Positions 8,510-17,485 of a DNA stretch of 38,311 bases are shown here, in pieces. A program made the translations under genes and the position numbers. A model generated the notes under the pieces. The model was not told the DNA's origin. It saw nothing but the letters and a program-made list of their open reading frames with translations, and did not search any database. Every line of letters starts with the position of its first letter. Positions within the stretch are counted from its first letter, which is position 1. Source of the stretch: CAZAIO01 sp964485235 (GTDB lineage: Bacteria > Chloroflexota > Dehalococcoidia > GIF9 > UBA5629); NCBI GenBank assembly GCA_964485235.1, contig CAZAIO010000010.1:1-38311 (forward strand), in the 5' to 3' direction.

Positions 8510-9274
8510 TCAGGTAATATGGAAGGGCACCAGGGATATTCCACCGTCTACAACAATAGTTTGCCCGCGTATCATATACGCATCATCGCTGCATAAAAAA
8601 CGTACGGTATTCGCTATATCTTCCGGTTCGACCATTCTGCCGAACCTCTTCATCTGCCATCCTGCGCCCGCATCCAGTTGTCCGCCGGTATAGCGTTTCA
8701 GCGTTTCAGTCTGCACCGCCGCAGCGGAGACTGCGTTGACAGAAATATTCGCCGGTGCCAGTTCTACAGCAAGATATCGTGTGATGGCTTCCAGTGCCGC
8801 TTTGGATGCGCCTACCACACAGTAGCCCGGCCACGCCAGCGAGGACCCCAGGCTCGATATGGCGACAATCTTTCCCGCTCGTCCTTCCATCAGCCTTGCC
8901 GCCTTTTGTGCGCACAATAAAAACGCCCTGGCATTTATGTTCATTGTCCAATCCCACGCCTGAGTATCGATATCAGAAGCAGAGCGCGCCACACCGGATG
9001 CGGCATTGTTCACAAAGATATCAAGCCTGCCGAACTCCCTTGCTATAAAATCGAACATAGCGTCGATCTGGTCGACATCACCGACATTCGCTTTAACGGT
9101 TTTAGCACTTACACCCGTTGCTGCAACCTGTGCAACGACCTGCTGTGCCGCCTGCCTGTTCCGGAAAAAGTTGATGATTATGTCCGCCCCTTCGGCGGCT
9201 AATTTAAGCGCTATCGCCCGCCCGATCCCGCGCGATCCTCCGGTTACCAGCGCTACTTTGCCGTGAAACGACAT
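8510..9274 (-). CDS. fabL: Enoyl-ACP reductase III (FabL-type SDR)
   Basis: The 254-residue SDR has TGGSRGIG (11-18) for NADP binding and the Tyr151-x6-Lys158 pair (YCVVGASK), the spacing of FabL rather than the Y-x3-K of ordinary FabG. Further FabL hallmarks are FVNNAASGV, WDWTMNINA, a LLCAQKAARLME helix, the TRYLAVELAP helix and MIRGQTIVVDGG near the end. FabL reduces trans-2-enoyl-ACP in the last step of elongation and is typically triclosan-tolerant. It lies 14 nt after acpP and upstream of fabF, which fits that role. A FabG-like function cannot be excluded without a biochemical test. Confidence 0.85.
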   Translation of the reverse strand: MSFHGKVALVTGGSRGIGRAIALKLAAEGADIIINFFRNRQAAQQVVAQVAATGVSAKTVKANVGDVDQIDAMFDFIAREFGRLDIFVNNAASGVARSASDIDTQAWDWTMNINARAFLLCAQKAARLMEGRAGKIVAISSLGSSLAWPGYCVVGASKAALEAITRYLAVELAPANISVNAVSAAAVQTETLKRYTGGQLDAGAGWQMKRFGRMVEPEDIANTVRFLCSDDAYMIRGQTIVVDGGISLVPFHIT

Positions 9275-9288
9275 CCGCTTCCGCCCTT

Positions 9289-9534
9289 TTAGCTTTTCAC
9301 ATGTTCGGCTATGTAATTGATCATATCTCCGAAATTGCTTAATTTCTCCGCATCTTCATCCGAGATCTCTATTCCGTATTTATCTTCAAGCGCAACCAGC
9401 ACCTGTACCAGGTCGAGCGAGTCAGCTTCCATATCCTTCCAGGTCGTATCCGGTTTCAGGATTTCCGGATCACAATGGACTATCCCGACAATGATATCCT
9501 TTATTGCCTGCTCTAGCGATTCAGTCGACGACAT
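9289..9534 (-). CDS. acpP: Acyl carrier protein
   Basis: The 81-residue acidic protein has the 4'-phosphopantetheine attachment site Ser39 in EADSLDLVQ, and the usual four-helix pattern. It carries acyl chains for FabF, FabL and PlsX. AGGAGG is 10 nt before the ATG. Its first 14 nt overlap the 3' end of plsX, implying translational coupling. Confidence 0.95.
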   Translation of the reverse strand: MSSTESLEQAIKDIIVGIVHCDPEILKPDTTWKDMEADSLDLVQVLVALEDKYGIEISDEDAEKLSNFGDMINYIAEHVKS

Positions 9535-10549
9535 TTTTCAATTGCCTCCTAGTTCGTATTAATTCCGAATTTAAACTCTCCACAAAACCGGACCGTACCA
9601 TATCCCTGGCACAGTTAATAGCACTCGTAAATAACGGCGCCCGACTTCGCCCGTGCATCACAATCGCATTGCCGTTCACGCCCAACAGCGGCACGCCGCC
9701 AACGATGTCCGCAGTATTGGTAATCGAGAAAAGCTCACGGCATATCTCATCCCTCTCATCATGAGGAAGTTTACCGGCAAGCTTCGCCCGTAACCACTGG
9801 TTAATCGAACTTCCAAAACCTTCACAGAATTTTAACAAAACATTACCCGTAAAACCATCACAGACTATTACATTCGCTTTACCGCTTATAATATCGTTCC
9901 CTTCAGCATTTCCTATAAAATTCAACCCGCTGTTCCGGAAGAGCGGATAGCTTTCTTTGACAAGCTCGTTCCCCTTCCCTTCTTCACTTCCAACGCTCAA
10001 TAATGCCACAGTGGGATTTTCTATCCCCATTAATTTTTTTACATATACCGTACCGATCACCGCAAAGCTCAATAAATGTTCCGGTTTGCAATCGACATTG
10101 CCGCCGCAGTCCAGCAAGATTGAGTCCCTGGTAATGCCGACAGGAGTACCGCCGAATGCCGGACGTTCAACTCCTTCTACCATTCCCAACACCATTAGCG
10201 CAGATGCAACGACAGCGCCAGTCGGACCGGCACTCACCACAGCATCCGCTTCGCCTTTTTTCACCATTTTCGTAGCGACCAGTATCGATGCATCGCGTTT
10301 TTGTCGTAGTACCAGTGCCGGTGGTTCACCTTCCTGTATGTGCTCACTCGCATTTACACAACGGACCGATGTATCCGAACCCCTGTACTGGGATAGTTTA
10401 TTATGTAAAGTTTCTTCAGGGCCGACAAGCACTATTTCTATCTCGCTATCCCGCGATGCTTCGACAGCGCCTTTTATCACCTCATCAGGCGCATAATCGC
10501 CTCCCATAGCATCGACCGCTATAATAAAACGCCCTGAAGAACGAGTCAT
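9521..10549 (-). CDS. plsX: Phosphate acyltransferase PlsX
   Basis: The 342-residue protein starts IIAVDAMGGDYAPDEVIKGA and carries the PlsX blocks VSAGPTGAVV, RPAFGG and CDGFTGNVLLKFCEG. PlsX converts acyl-ACP plus phosphate to acyl-phosphate, the donor for the glycerol-3-phosphate acyltransferase PlsY, at the inner face of the membrane. AGGAG lies 7 nt before the ATG. The order plsX-acpP is common in bacteria; here fabL and fabF follow. The preceding gene on the strand is UPF0182, 43 nt upstream. Confidence 0.95.
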   Translation of the reverse strand: MTRSSGRFIIAVDAMGGDYAPDEVIKGAVEASRDSEIEIVLVGPEETLHNKLSQYRGSDTSVRCVNASEHIQEGEPPALVLRQKRDASILVATKMVKKGEADAVVSAGPTGAVVASALMVLGMVEGVERPAFGGTPVGITRDSILLDCGGNVDCKPEHLLSFAVIGTVYVKKLMGIENPTVALLSVGSEEGKGNELVKESYPLFRNSGLNFIGNAEGNDIISGKANVIVCDGFTGNVLLKFCEGFGSSINQWLRAKLAGKLPHDERDEICRELFSITNTADIVGGVPLLGVNGNAIVMHGRSRAPLFTSAINCARDMVRSGFVESLNSELIRTRRQLKNVVD

Positions 10550-10592
10550 ATCAATACTCCTGTTAATATTATCCTGTCAGACAATATCGGGT

Positions 10593-13457
10593 TTACTCTT
10601 CACCCGGTTTCGCTGTAAGTTCGGCAAGCCGGTTTAATACATCTTTCAACGCGGCAAGTTCTTTACCGTATCCTGTCCAATCTCCTTGCTGTAAATATTC
10701 CTGTGCCTTATCGTAATGGCTCTGCGCGCTCTCAATTAATTGCGCTATATCGGTAACATCTTCGGGAGACTGCGGTTCCGCCGGCTTTTCCGGCGCAGGA
10801 GCAGGTACAGCAGGCTGTTCAGGTACAGCAGGTTCTTGAGGCTGTTCCCCGTTCTCGGCCGCTTGACCCTCTTCCTGGAAAATCTGTGCAAGGCTCTCCT
10901 GAAGCGTTGGTTGCATTGCAATCTTGTCACCAATCGCCACAATAACCCGTTTCAGCTCCGGTAACCCGCTGCCTTCCGCCTGAAGAAATACCGGCTCCAC
11001 ATAAATACTGGTCTTTGCAAGCGGGATCATTAACAAATTGCCGCGAATAACATTCGAGCCGCCCCTGCCCCACAGCGCAAGTTGCTCAGTGATAACCGTA
11101 TCCTGTTGTATACGGTTTTCAATCTGGCTGGGACCATAGACCAGCTTCTCTTTGGAAAAATGATACGCCAGTATTCTGCCGTAGTTGTCGCCGTCGCAAC
11201 GCGCCGCAATCCATCCGATGGTATTGTTTTTGTTCACGGGAGTGAACGGCATCATAAGCAGAAATTCGTCTTTTTCTTCTCCGGGCAAATGCATGATTAC
11301 ATAGTAAGGCTCCATGAGCTGTTCTTTGCCCGCGTATATTTCCTTCGGAAGAGTCCACAGGTCTTCTTTATTGTAAAAAACACGGGCATCTTTCATATGA
11401 TAGCTCTGATATACGGATGCCTGGATGTTGAACATATCTTCCGGATACCTGAAATGAGCACGTATAAACTCCGGCATCTGCTCTTCCGGCAGGAACAGTC
11501 CCGGAAAGATACTCTGGTATGTGCTGATCAAAGCATCATCCGGATCGATAACATAAAACGATACTTTTCCGCTGTAGGCATCGATCACTACTTTTACACT
11601 GTTCCGTATATAGTTGATCCCGGAATTCAATGGCTGAGAATACGGATAGCGATCGGTGACCGTATAAGCATCCTGGATCCAGTACAGCCCGCCGTCCATG
11701 ATAACCATATAGGGGTCCTTATCCAGCATTAAAAACGGCGCAATATGTTGCACCCGCTCCTGAATATTCCTGTAGTACAGTATCCTGCTATTCGAGTTCA
11801 GTTCATCGCTGATAAGGATATTGAAATCGCCGAACTGCCAGGCATAGATGAACCGGCGAATAAAGCTCCCGATATTGACTCCTCCGGTGCCTTCGTAATG
11901 GCCATAAACATTCTGGTCCCCCATGGGATAATCGAACTCCTGTGTATCGGTCATTACAATTACGTAATCATTGGTCTTCTCACCATAGTAAATCTGAGGG
12001 CGCGTAATATTAAAATCGCCGGTAGGCGGAATATCCTTTACCAGCAATACCGGCAGTCCTTCCGATGTAACCTCATTGACAGGGCTCAATGCAAGACCGT
12101 ATCCGTGAGTAAACTGGAGCCTCCTGTTCACCCATGTTTGCGCTTCGCCTGCCAGTTTTTCAGCAGAAAGTTCACGGGCTGCCAGCATGACCTGTGTGTA
12201 CTCACCATCGATGGTATAACGATCGACATCGACATCGTTGAAGTCGTAATACAACCGTATCGACTGGATCTGATTATATGTATCTTTCAACGGCCGGTGG
12301 TCCCACAACCTTATATTGCGGATTGTGCCTTCGTTTTGCTCGATATCCTCCTTTGTAAGCGTTTCCTCTGCGGGAAAAGTCTGCTCGTCTACTTTATTCA
12401 AGCCGAACGCCTCCCGCGTAAACTGTATATTATTCTCTATATAGGGCATCTCACGATCGAGCTCGCTGGGTTGTACCTGAAACCGCTGGATAAGCGCCGG
12501 ATAAAGCCCGCTCACGATGATGGCGACAATAATCCAGGCCGTGATACTGTAGAGCGGCCAGCGATAGTTACGGCGAACTATGGAGACTATAATGACGACA
12601 ATACAGATAGTTACGACCGCTAACAGTATATGAAAAGCGGGTATTCGTGCGTTAAGGTCCGTATATCCAGCACCGAAAAATAGTCCGCCGTCAGCAAGCA
12701 CCAGGTCCCAGACATTCAACCAGTAACCCCACGCGATGAAGCCGAGAATAATTATTACTAAACCGCCGAGATGCGCCAGTGCAGCTTTTGTCAGTTTGAA
12801 TCCAAGGCGTTGTACTGCATGACTTAACATGTAGACAACTGTACAGACTATAAACGTAACAATAAAAACGCCGAGAAGCCAACCGCGTATAAAATTGAAG
12901 TAGGGGAGAGAGAATACATAAAAACTTATGTCCCTGTTGAATGCGGGATCGGCGATACCGAACGGTTGCTGATGATAATACTGGAGTATGGTCTGCCAGT
13001 GGCTTTGTGCTACAAGTCCGAATATCAACGCAAATACAAATGTTAATACAATAAGGACTATTTTCAGAGTTCTCTCCGACCATTTCACAAGCGTTCCGGG
13101 GAAAATCCCTGATTCACCTTTCGGCGTCATTTGTATTGTTAGCCATAAATTACCTATAAAAATAAGACAGAATATAAAAGCCGATACAAAAAAAGCTGAT
13201 ACTCTGGTACCCAGCATGGTTGTATATACATTGCCAAACTTCAGGGTATCGAACCATAACCATTCCGTATAAAGACTTTTTACCATGTTCACAACGATAA
13301 CCAGAAGCACAAGCCCGAGTATTATCAACATTATTTTATAGGTGCTCATTCCCCCGGATTTATGTCGCACAGGTTTTTCATCCCCGTCATCGGGAAACCA
13401 ACGTTGCCATTCCTTGTCAAATGAATTCAATTTGCTTAATTCCTCACTTCCGAACAA
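10593..13457 (-). CDS. UPF0182 (COG1615) family large membrane protein
   Basis: The product is up to 954 residues. About seven hydrophobic segments fill residues 40-330, followed by a large extracytoplasmic domain with family blocks (IQFTREAFGL, LRLYYDFNDVDVDRY-like, FLMLDKDPYMV, YPYSQPLNSGINYIRNSVK). A Pro/Glu/Ala-rich linker and a helical tail follow (about 860-954, SAQSHYDKAQEYLQQGDW). The family's function is not established. The frame opens with TTG at 13457 after an in-frame stop, and no ribosome site is seen; the first ATG is at 13349 (residue 37). The residues before that ATG look coding, but the start is uncertain. It belongs to the run promoted at 14315-14343. Confidence 0.88.
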   Translation of the reverse strand: MFGSEELSKLNSFDKEWQRWFPDDGDEKPVRHKSGGMSTYKIMLIILGLVLLVIVVNMVKSLYTEWLWFDTLKFGNVYTTMLGTRVSAFFVSAFIFCLIFIGNLWLTIQMTPKGESGIFPGTLVKWSERTLKIVLIVLTFVFALIFGLVAQSHWQTILQYYHQQPFGIADPAFNRDISFYVFSLPYFNFIRGWLLGVFIVTFIVCTVVYMLSHAVQRLGFKLTKAALAHLGGLVIIILGFIAWGYWLNVWDLVLADGGLFFGAGYTDLNARIPAFHILLAVVTICIVVIIVSIVRRNYRWPLYSITAWIIVAIIVSGLYPALIQRFQVQPSELDREMPYIENNIQFTREAFGLNKVDEQTFPAEETLTKEDIEQNEGTIRNIRLWDHRPLKDTYNQIQSIRLYYDFNDVDVDRYTIDGEYTQVMLAARELSAEKLAGEAQTWVNRRLQFTHGYGLALSPVNEVTSEGLPVLLVKDIPPTGDFNITRPQIYYGEKTNDYVIVMTDTQEFDYPMGDQNVYGHYEGTGGVNIGSFIRRFIYAWQFGDFNILISDELNSNSRILYYRNIQERVQHIAPFLMLDKDPYMVIMDGGLYWIQDAYTVTDRYPYSQPLNSGINYIRNSVKVVIDAYSGKVSFYVIDPDDALISTYQSIFPGLFLPEEQMPEFIRAHFRYPEDMFNIQASVYQSYHMKDARVFYNKEDLWTLPKEIYAGKEQLMEPYYVIMHLPGEEKDEFLLMMPFTPVNKNNTIGWIAARCDGDNYGRILAYHFSKEKLVYGPSQIENRIQQDTVITEQLALWGRGGSNVIRGNLLMIPLAKTSIYVEPVFLQAEGSGLPELKRVIVAIGDKIAMQPTLQESLAQIFQEEGQAAENGEQPQEPAVPEQPAVPAPAPEKPAEPQSPEDVTDIAQLIESAQSHYDKAQEYLQQGDWTGYGKELAALKDVLNRLAELTAKPGEE

Positions 13458-13546
13458 TAACTGATGCTATATAACAACGGCTCATTGCTGATATAACTGT
13501 AAGGGTATGTTAACTTGCTCCCAATTAACTGTCAAGGCAAGATGTC

Positions 13547-14200
13547 CTAGAAAAGTGCAGTAAGCAGAACGGATACAATGCCCACCAGAAATATACCGTC
13601 GAACACACCTGCTCCGCCAATCGAAGCCACTCCACCCATCCTGCCTATTTTTCTGAGGTTTAGAATATCGGCGCCTATAAGGGTTCCAAGCGTCCCTGAA
13701 ATATATGCGCATGGAGCAGCGAAATCCCGGGCAAGAATAATTGCAAAGACACAGGCAAGAACCGGCGGTATAAACATGGGGATACCTATACCGGCTCCCG
13801 GCACAGGTCTGGAAAGCAATTTACATATGACGGTCATTAAAACGGTTGCTAACGCTATCTGCCAGAACGAAGGGACCAGGGTCAAAAGGTAAGCGGAAAG
13901 GCAGACTGGAACTATCGCACCGCCGATATTGATAGCAAGCCCGGATACTTTCGACTGGGGAACACGAAGAAATCCTACGGTCACCACATCACGGGCATAC
14001 TCGACCCGCTTCCTGGTTATAGGAATGTTGATCATAGACCCGACAAGCGTAACGAATAATATCAGCACTGCAGTGACAGACGAGAGTCCAAGCTTCTCGA
14101 AAGAAAACGCAACGATATTAAAAAATATCAGAACAAGCAACAGGACAATAACAATCAGAAAGAGTATCCCGGCAATACATCCCAGTGGAAAATAGAACAT
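13547..14200 (-). CDS. DUF1614 family membrane protein
   Basis: The 217-residue, very hydrophobic protein has about six or seven membrane helices. It contains the features of DUF1614: GSMINIPI near residue 55, VPQSKVSGLAINIGGAIVP in the middle, and GTLIGADILNL and ASIGGAGVFDGIFLVG near the end. The function of this family is unknown. GGGAG stands 4 nt before the ATG. It heads the long minus-strand run into UPF0182 and plsX, 89 nt before UPF0182. Confidence 0.85.
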   Translation of the reverse strand: MFYFPLGCIAGILFLIVIVLLLVLIFFNIVAFSFEKLGLSSVTAVLILFVTLVGSMINIPITRKRVEYARDVVTVGFLRVPQSKVSGLAINIGGAIVPVCLSAYLLTLVPSFWQIALATVLMTVICKLLSRPVPGAGIGIPMFIPPVLACVFAIILARDFAAPCAYISGTLGTLIGADILNLRKIGRMGGVASIGGAGVFDGIFLVGIVSVLLTALF

Positions 14201-14314
14201 TTAACTCCCGTTTTTTAAATAATATCCCGGTGACACAGGAAAACCTTAAGAACGCCCGGCTGTATAAATAACACAGTAATCGCAAAGAACCAACCAGGCC
14301 TGACGTTTTCTGTA

Positions 14315-14343
14315 ATTATAGGATAAGGTCGTAATGGTATCAA
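14315..14343 (-). promoter_or_regulatory. Strong sigma-70-type promoter of the DUF1614-UPF0182-plsX-fab run
   Basis: On the minus strand TTGATA, 17 nt, TATAAT: a perfect -10 box and five of six in the -35 box. Transcription would begin near 14308 with a leader of about 108 nt before the DUF1614 start. No other good promoter was noticed before plsX, so the downstream genes may depend on it. Confidence 0.65.
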
Positions 14344-14400
14344 TTTAATCATTCTCATGTTCTTTAAAGTCGATATCGACATACACAGGGATATTCCGGC

Positions 14401-14430
14401 TTTACATGGTCGACAGGTGAGTTATACAAT
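14401..14430 (+). promoter_or_regulatory. Promoter of the MBL-fold hydrolase gene
   Basis: TTTACA, 18 nt, TACAAT: five of six matches in each box. The start would be near 14437, giving a leader of about 69 nt. Together with the divergent promoter at 14315-14343 it accounts for the 305 bp gap 14201-14505, in which no gene is seen. Confidence 0.5.
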
Positions 14431-14505
14431 AAACACCGGAATACAGAGACCGGCTTTGCGCTCATACAACCAGCCGAAAAATAAAACACCGCAGGTGATT
14501 ACAAA

Positions 14506-15399
14506 ATGACAGCACAATTCAATGAAGTTGCACGTGGTATATACTGGTTGAAGACATTTATACCCGGACTTCCCACTGTCTTTTCAGTATATATTGTAAA
14601 AGGCGATAAAAACGCACTCATAGAACCTGGACCGGCTGCACTGATACCAGACATTCAGAAGGCGGCGGAAAAAATCGGTATTAAAGGGTTCAGTTATATA
14701 ATTCCAACGCATATTCATCTTGACCATGGTGGTGCCATCGGAAAACTGGCGCATCTTTATCCGGATGCGCAGATAGTGGTCAATGCTGCCAGCCCGAAGC
14801 ATTTGATTCACCCTGAAAGGCTTATTCAGAGCACTAAAATGGCATTCGGCGATGACTATGCACTTACTTTCGGCGCTATTGAGCCCGTCCCCGAATCACA
14901 GCTTAAAATAGTTGAAGACGGAGATAAAATATCCCTCGGAAAAAGAGACCTGACCATTATAGATAGCCCCGGACATGCGTCTCATCATATCGTGATATTA
15001 GATGAACTTACAGGCGGACTGTTTTGCGGCGAAGCGCTCGGCCTTATTTACAACGAAGGCATTCAGCCGCTTCCAGCTGTAGCGCCGCCGGGCTTTGATG
15101 AAGAGCTCTATATCGCGACAATGAAAAAATTACAGAAGTTGAACCCGAAACTGCTCTTCTATTCTCACAACGGGGTCGGTCATGAGCCGGAAAAACAGAT
15201 ACCTATGCTTATCAAGAATTCCATCGAGTTCGGACAGGCTATTCTTGGAGCAATGAAGCAGGGGAAATCAGAAGACGAAATTATCGAATACATGCGTGAT
15301 TATGTGCTGGAACATTTCGGCGCACGGTTGGATGCGTACGATCTCGGATCCAATGTAAAAGGATACATCTTTTACTATAACAGAAAAAAAGCAGTGTGA
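14506..15399 (+). CDS. MBL-fold metallo-hydrolase
   Basis: The 297-residue protein has the metallo-beta-lactamase motif THIHLDHGG (His69, His71, Asp73, His74), SPGHASHH, the FCGEALGL strand carrying an acidic position and YSHNGVG near residue 220. These bind two metal ions in a hydrolase of broad family scope. There is no signal peptide, so it is cytoplasmic. A weak AGGTGA precedes the ATG. It stands alone, convergent with the J-domain gene 25 nt away. It is not closely similar to the second MBL protein in the window (33506-34453). The substrate is unknown; glyoxalase II-like thioesters or lactones are typical of the superfamily. Confidence 0.88.
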   Translation: MTAQFNEVARGIYWLKTFIPGLPTVFSVYIVKGDKNALIEPGPAALIPDIQKAAEKIGIKGFSYIIPTHIHLDHGGAIGKLAHLYPDAQIVVNAASPKHLIHPERLIQSTKMAFGDDYALTFGAIEPVPESQLKIVEDGDKISLGKRDLTIIDSPGHASHHIVILDELTGGLFCGEALGLIYNEGIQPLPAVAPPGFDEELYIATMKKLQKLNPKLLFYSHNGVGHEPEKQIPMLIKNSIEFGQAILGAMKQGKSEDEIIEYMRDYVLEHFGARLDAYDLGSNVKGYIFYYNRKKAV

Positions 15400-15424
15400 A
15401 GCTAAGTAACGTATCGGACAGGGA

Positions 15425-16114
15425 CTATTTCACCCTGACTTTGATATAAATATCTCCAGCCTGCCCGTCAGTTATCCGGCGGGCATCCGGTAAACGAATA
15501 TTCGTACCGTCTTTAATTCCGGCAGGAATCTTCACGCGGAGCTTTTTACCCTTGCGTACCAGGTCTTTTTCCATACCGCGAGACGCCTGTTCTCCGGTAA
15601 TGCTGATCTCATACTGCACACTCTGCGGTTGCGAACGCTGTGATTGCGGACGCTGCGATTGCGGACGCTGTGCCTGCCGTAGTATTTCATCGAGATTGAT
15701 CCCCGAAACATTATTGAACTGCATAGCGGGGCCGAAATTACCGCCATATGTTCTGAACGAGAATCCGCCGCCTTTAAAAATATCCCCGAATATCCTGTCC
15801 AGAAAACCCAGTCCAAGCCCGGCACCGCCAAAATCTTTCATCATGTCTTCGAATGTCCCACGTGTACTGGCACTGCTAAAAATATCACCGAAATTGCCCG
15901 CAGTACCGAATTGGTCGTACTGGCTCCTTTTCTGCGCATCGCCCAGCACGGCATAAGCTTCATTTATCTCTTTGAATTTTTCATGGGCCCATTCTTCTTT
16001 GCCGGGATTACGGTCCGGATGATATTGCATCGCAAGCTTTCTATATGCTTTCTTAATCTGCTCGGCAGTAGCGTTTTTCTGTAGTCCCAGAATTTGATAG
16101 TAGTCTTTCGCCAT
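15425..16114 (-). CDS. DnaJ/CbpA-like J-domain co-chaperone, short form
   Basis: The 229-residue protein begins with a J domain (HPD at 32-34 in YHPDRNPG), which stimulates DnaK ATPase. It lacks the Cys-rich zinc domain. A Gly/Phe-rich region spans about 75-140. A QSQRPQ repeat follows (about 150-163), and then one C-terminal substrate-binding beta domain (VRKGKKLRVKIPAGIKDGT). At 229 residues it is shorter than CbpA (about 300), having one rather than two C-terminal domains. GAGGAG lies 8 nt before the ATG. It is convergent with the MBL gene; no DnaK or GrpE is near. Confidence 0.88.
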   Translation of the reverse strand: MAKDYYQILGLQKNATAEQIKKAYRKLAMQYHPDRNPGKEEWAHEKFKEINEAYAVLGDAQKRSQYDQFGTAGNFGDIFSSASTRGTFEDMMKDFGGAGLGLGFLDRIFGDIFKGGGFSFRTYGGNFGPAMQFNNVSGINLDEILRQAQRPQSQRPQSQRSQPQSVQYEISITGEQASRGMEKDLVRKGKKLRVKIPAGIKDGTNIRLPDARRITDGQAGDIYIKVRVK

Positions 16115-16230
16115 AAGGAATGCTCCTCTACATCAGCGTTAACCGATAACAATGGCTATTTATACCGGCACTGACATATGAAAAAATATTTTAATATATT
16201 GCACGGTAAAAAGCACACAGGAGTAACGAG

Positions 16231-16278
16231 ATGAAAATCGATTCGATTATATGGCTTCAAAAGAATGGGGGACGGTAG
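16231..16278 (+). CDS. Possible 15-residue mini-ORF
   Basis: The frame reads MKIDSIIWLQKNGGR. An excellent AGGAG lies 7 nt before the ATG, which is the only reason to list it. Its stop TAG shares one base with the GTG of the next mini-ORF (TAGTG), the arrangement of translational coupling. It may be chance. Confidence 0.2.
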   Translation: MKIDSIIWLQKNGGR

Positions 16279-16391
16279 TGAATATATTGCAAAGTCAAGC
16301 AGTTTGGTTTATATTAATATATATTATTCTTCATTATTTATTATATATTGACAGATATAGTATAATCATCATTAACGATAGCGCAGCATAA
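16278..16391 (+). CDS. Possible 37-residue hydrophobic mini-protein
   Basis: A GTG start, preceded by GGGGGA 5 nt upstream, opens a 37-codon frame with one hydrophobic segment (AVWFILIYIILHYLLYI) and a polar tail ending NDSAA. It could be a single-pass membrane peptide. The caveat is that AT-rich DNA automatically encodes Ile, Leu, Tyr and Phe, so hydrophobicity alone is weak evidence. Confidence 0.18.
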   Translation: MNILQSQAVWFILIYIILHYLLYIDRYSIIIINDSAA

Positions 16392-16579
16392 ACTACACCA
16401 TCTATTCAGTAGTAATTACTGCAAATATTTTACTATTTAACAAAAATATTAATTTTCTATATTCAATGTTTGACCAGAAAACATATATGTATATCTATCA
16501 TATTTTCGCAATCCTGAAATTATAGTATCGAATGTAAAATATCACGGTAATTATTGCCGGTGAATATCTTATCATTATA

Positions 16580-16594
16580 TTACCGGACCGGTAA
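16580..16594. promoter_or_regulatory. Palindrome upstream of the ABC importer operon
   Basis: TTACCGG-A-CCGGTAA has 7-bp arms and a single central base. It lies about 60 nt before the livF start. The position and symmetry suit a dimeric repressor or activator site; no regulator gene is adjacent. Confidence 0.4.
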
Positions 16595-16653
16595 CAACTC
16601 AGGCAGACCGATGTGATTCCCGGCACTAAACAGAAAGTACAGGTGAACTGAAA

Positions 16654-17448
16654 ATGCTCAAGGTAAATAATATCGATGTCGTTTACATGAACGTTATTCA
16701 GGTATTGCGTGGAGTTTCACTTGAAGTAGGCAAAGGGAAAATCGTCACGTTACTTGGAGCAAACGGGGGCGGCAAGACAACTACACTGAAAGCGATATCG
16801 GGAATGCTTAAAACGGAAGAGGGAGAAGTAACTCATGGCAGCATCACTCTGGGCGATATACGAATAGATAAACTTTCACCGTCAAAGATTGCCTCTTTGG
16901 GCATAAGCCAGGTGATGGAAGGCCGGAGAGTACTTGAACATCTTACTATCGACGAAAATTTACGTATCGGTGCATACCTCCGTAATGACCGTGCCGGAGT
17001 AAAACAGGATATAGAAAAAGTATACACGTATTTCCCCAGGCTTAAAGACCGCCGGCGACAGATGAGCGGTTATCTGTCCGGTGGAGAACAGCAGATGCTG
17101 GTAATAGGACGAGCGCTCATGTCACGTCCCAAGCTGATGCTTCTCGACGAACCTTCGCTTGGTCTTGCTCCCCTGCTGGTAAAAGAAATATATGAGATCA
17201 TTCACAGAATCAACATCGATCAAAAAATGTCGATGCTTATCGTAGAACAGAATGTAGTATCTGCGCTTGGCATTGCCGATTACGGTTACGTTATGGAAAA
17301 CGGCAAAATAGTTCTATACGGACCCGCCGATAAATTAAAAGACAATTCAGATATTCAGGAATTTTACATGGGATTCTCGTCAGTCGGCTCTCAAAAGAGT
17401 TACAGGGATATAAAACATTACCGGCGGCGAAAACGATGGCTTTCCTGA
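16654..17448 (+). CDS. livF: Branched-chain-amino-acid-type ABC transporter ATPase (LivF-like)
   Basis: The 264-residue ATPase has Walker A GANGGGKTT (35-43), signature LSGGEQQ (141-147) and Walker B LMLLDEP (161-167). The overall pattern (RVLEHLTIDENLRIG, LGLAPLLVKEIYEII) is that of LivF. A C-terminal extension beyond the usual end is rich in Arg and Lys (KHYRRRKRWLS); I recall similar tails in importers linked to aromatic or fatty-acid metabolism, but this is from memory. It is the first gene of the operon, 37 nt before livH. The partner ATPase LivG is not in the window. Confidence 0.9.
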   Translation: MLKVNNIDVVYMNVIQVLRGVSLEVGKGKIVTLLGANGGGKTTTLKAISGMLKTEEGEVTHGSITLGDIRIDKLSPSKIASLGISQVMEGRRVLEHLTIDENLRIGAYLRNDRAGVKQDIEKVYTYFPRLKDRRRQMSGYLSGGEQQMLVIGRALMSRPKLMLLDEPSLGLAPLLVKEIYEIIHRINIDQKMSMLIVEQNVVSALGIADYGYVMENGKIVLYGPADKLKDNSDIQEFYMGFSSVGSQKSYRDIKHYRRRKRWLS

Positions 17449-17485
17449 AGTAAAGCCAGAATAAAATAGCAGAAGGGATAGATTG

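Larger units (their letters stand above)
16115..16653. other. 539 bp AT-rich intergenic region
   Basis: This is the largest gap in the window and much richer in A+T than its neighbours, especially 16300-16550. It must contain promoters for the J-domain gene and the ABC operon. It contains a perfect 7-bp-arm palindrome at 16580-16594 and two doubtful overlapping mini-ORFs at 16231-16391. No tRNA or known riboswitch is recognised. Confidence 0.5.

Noticed and set aside
8050..8517. Plus-strand frame of 155 residues
   Set aside because: It is antisense to fabF, with no recognisable motif.
11082..12623. Two long plus-strand frames of 216 and 292 residues
   Set aside because: They are antisense to the UPF0182 gene, whose protein carries clear family blocks. 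Composition is unlike a real protein (many Tyr, Ile and His).
15608..15680. Tandem repeat GCGATTGCGGAC considered as a CRISPR or minisatellite
   Set aside because: It lies in frame inside the J-domain gene and encodes QSQRPQ units; there are no spacers.
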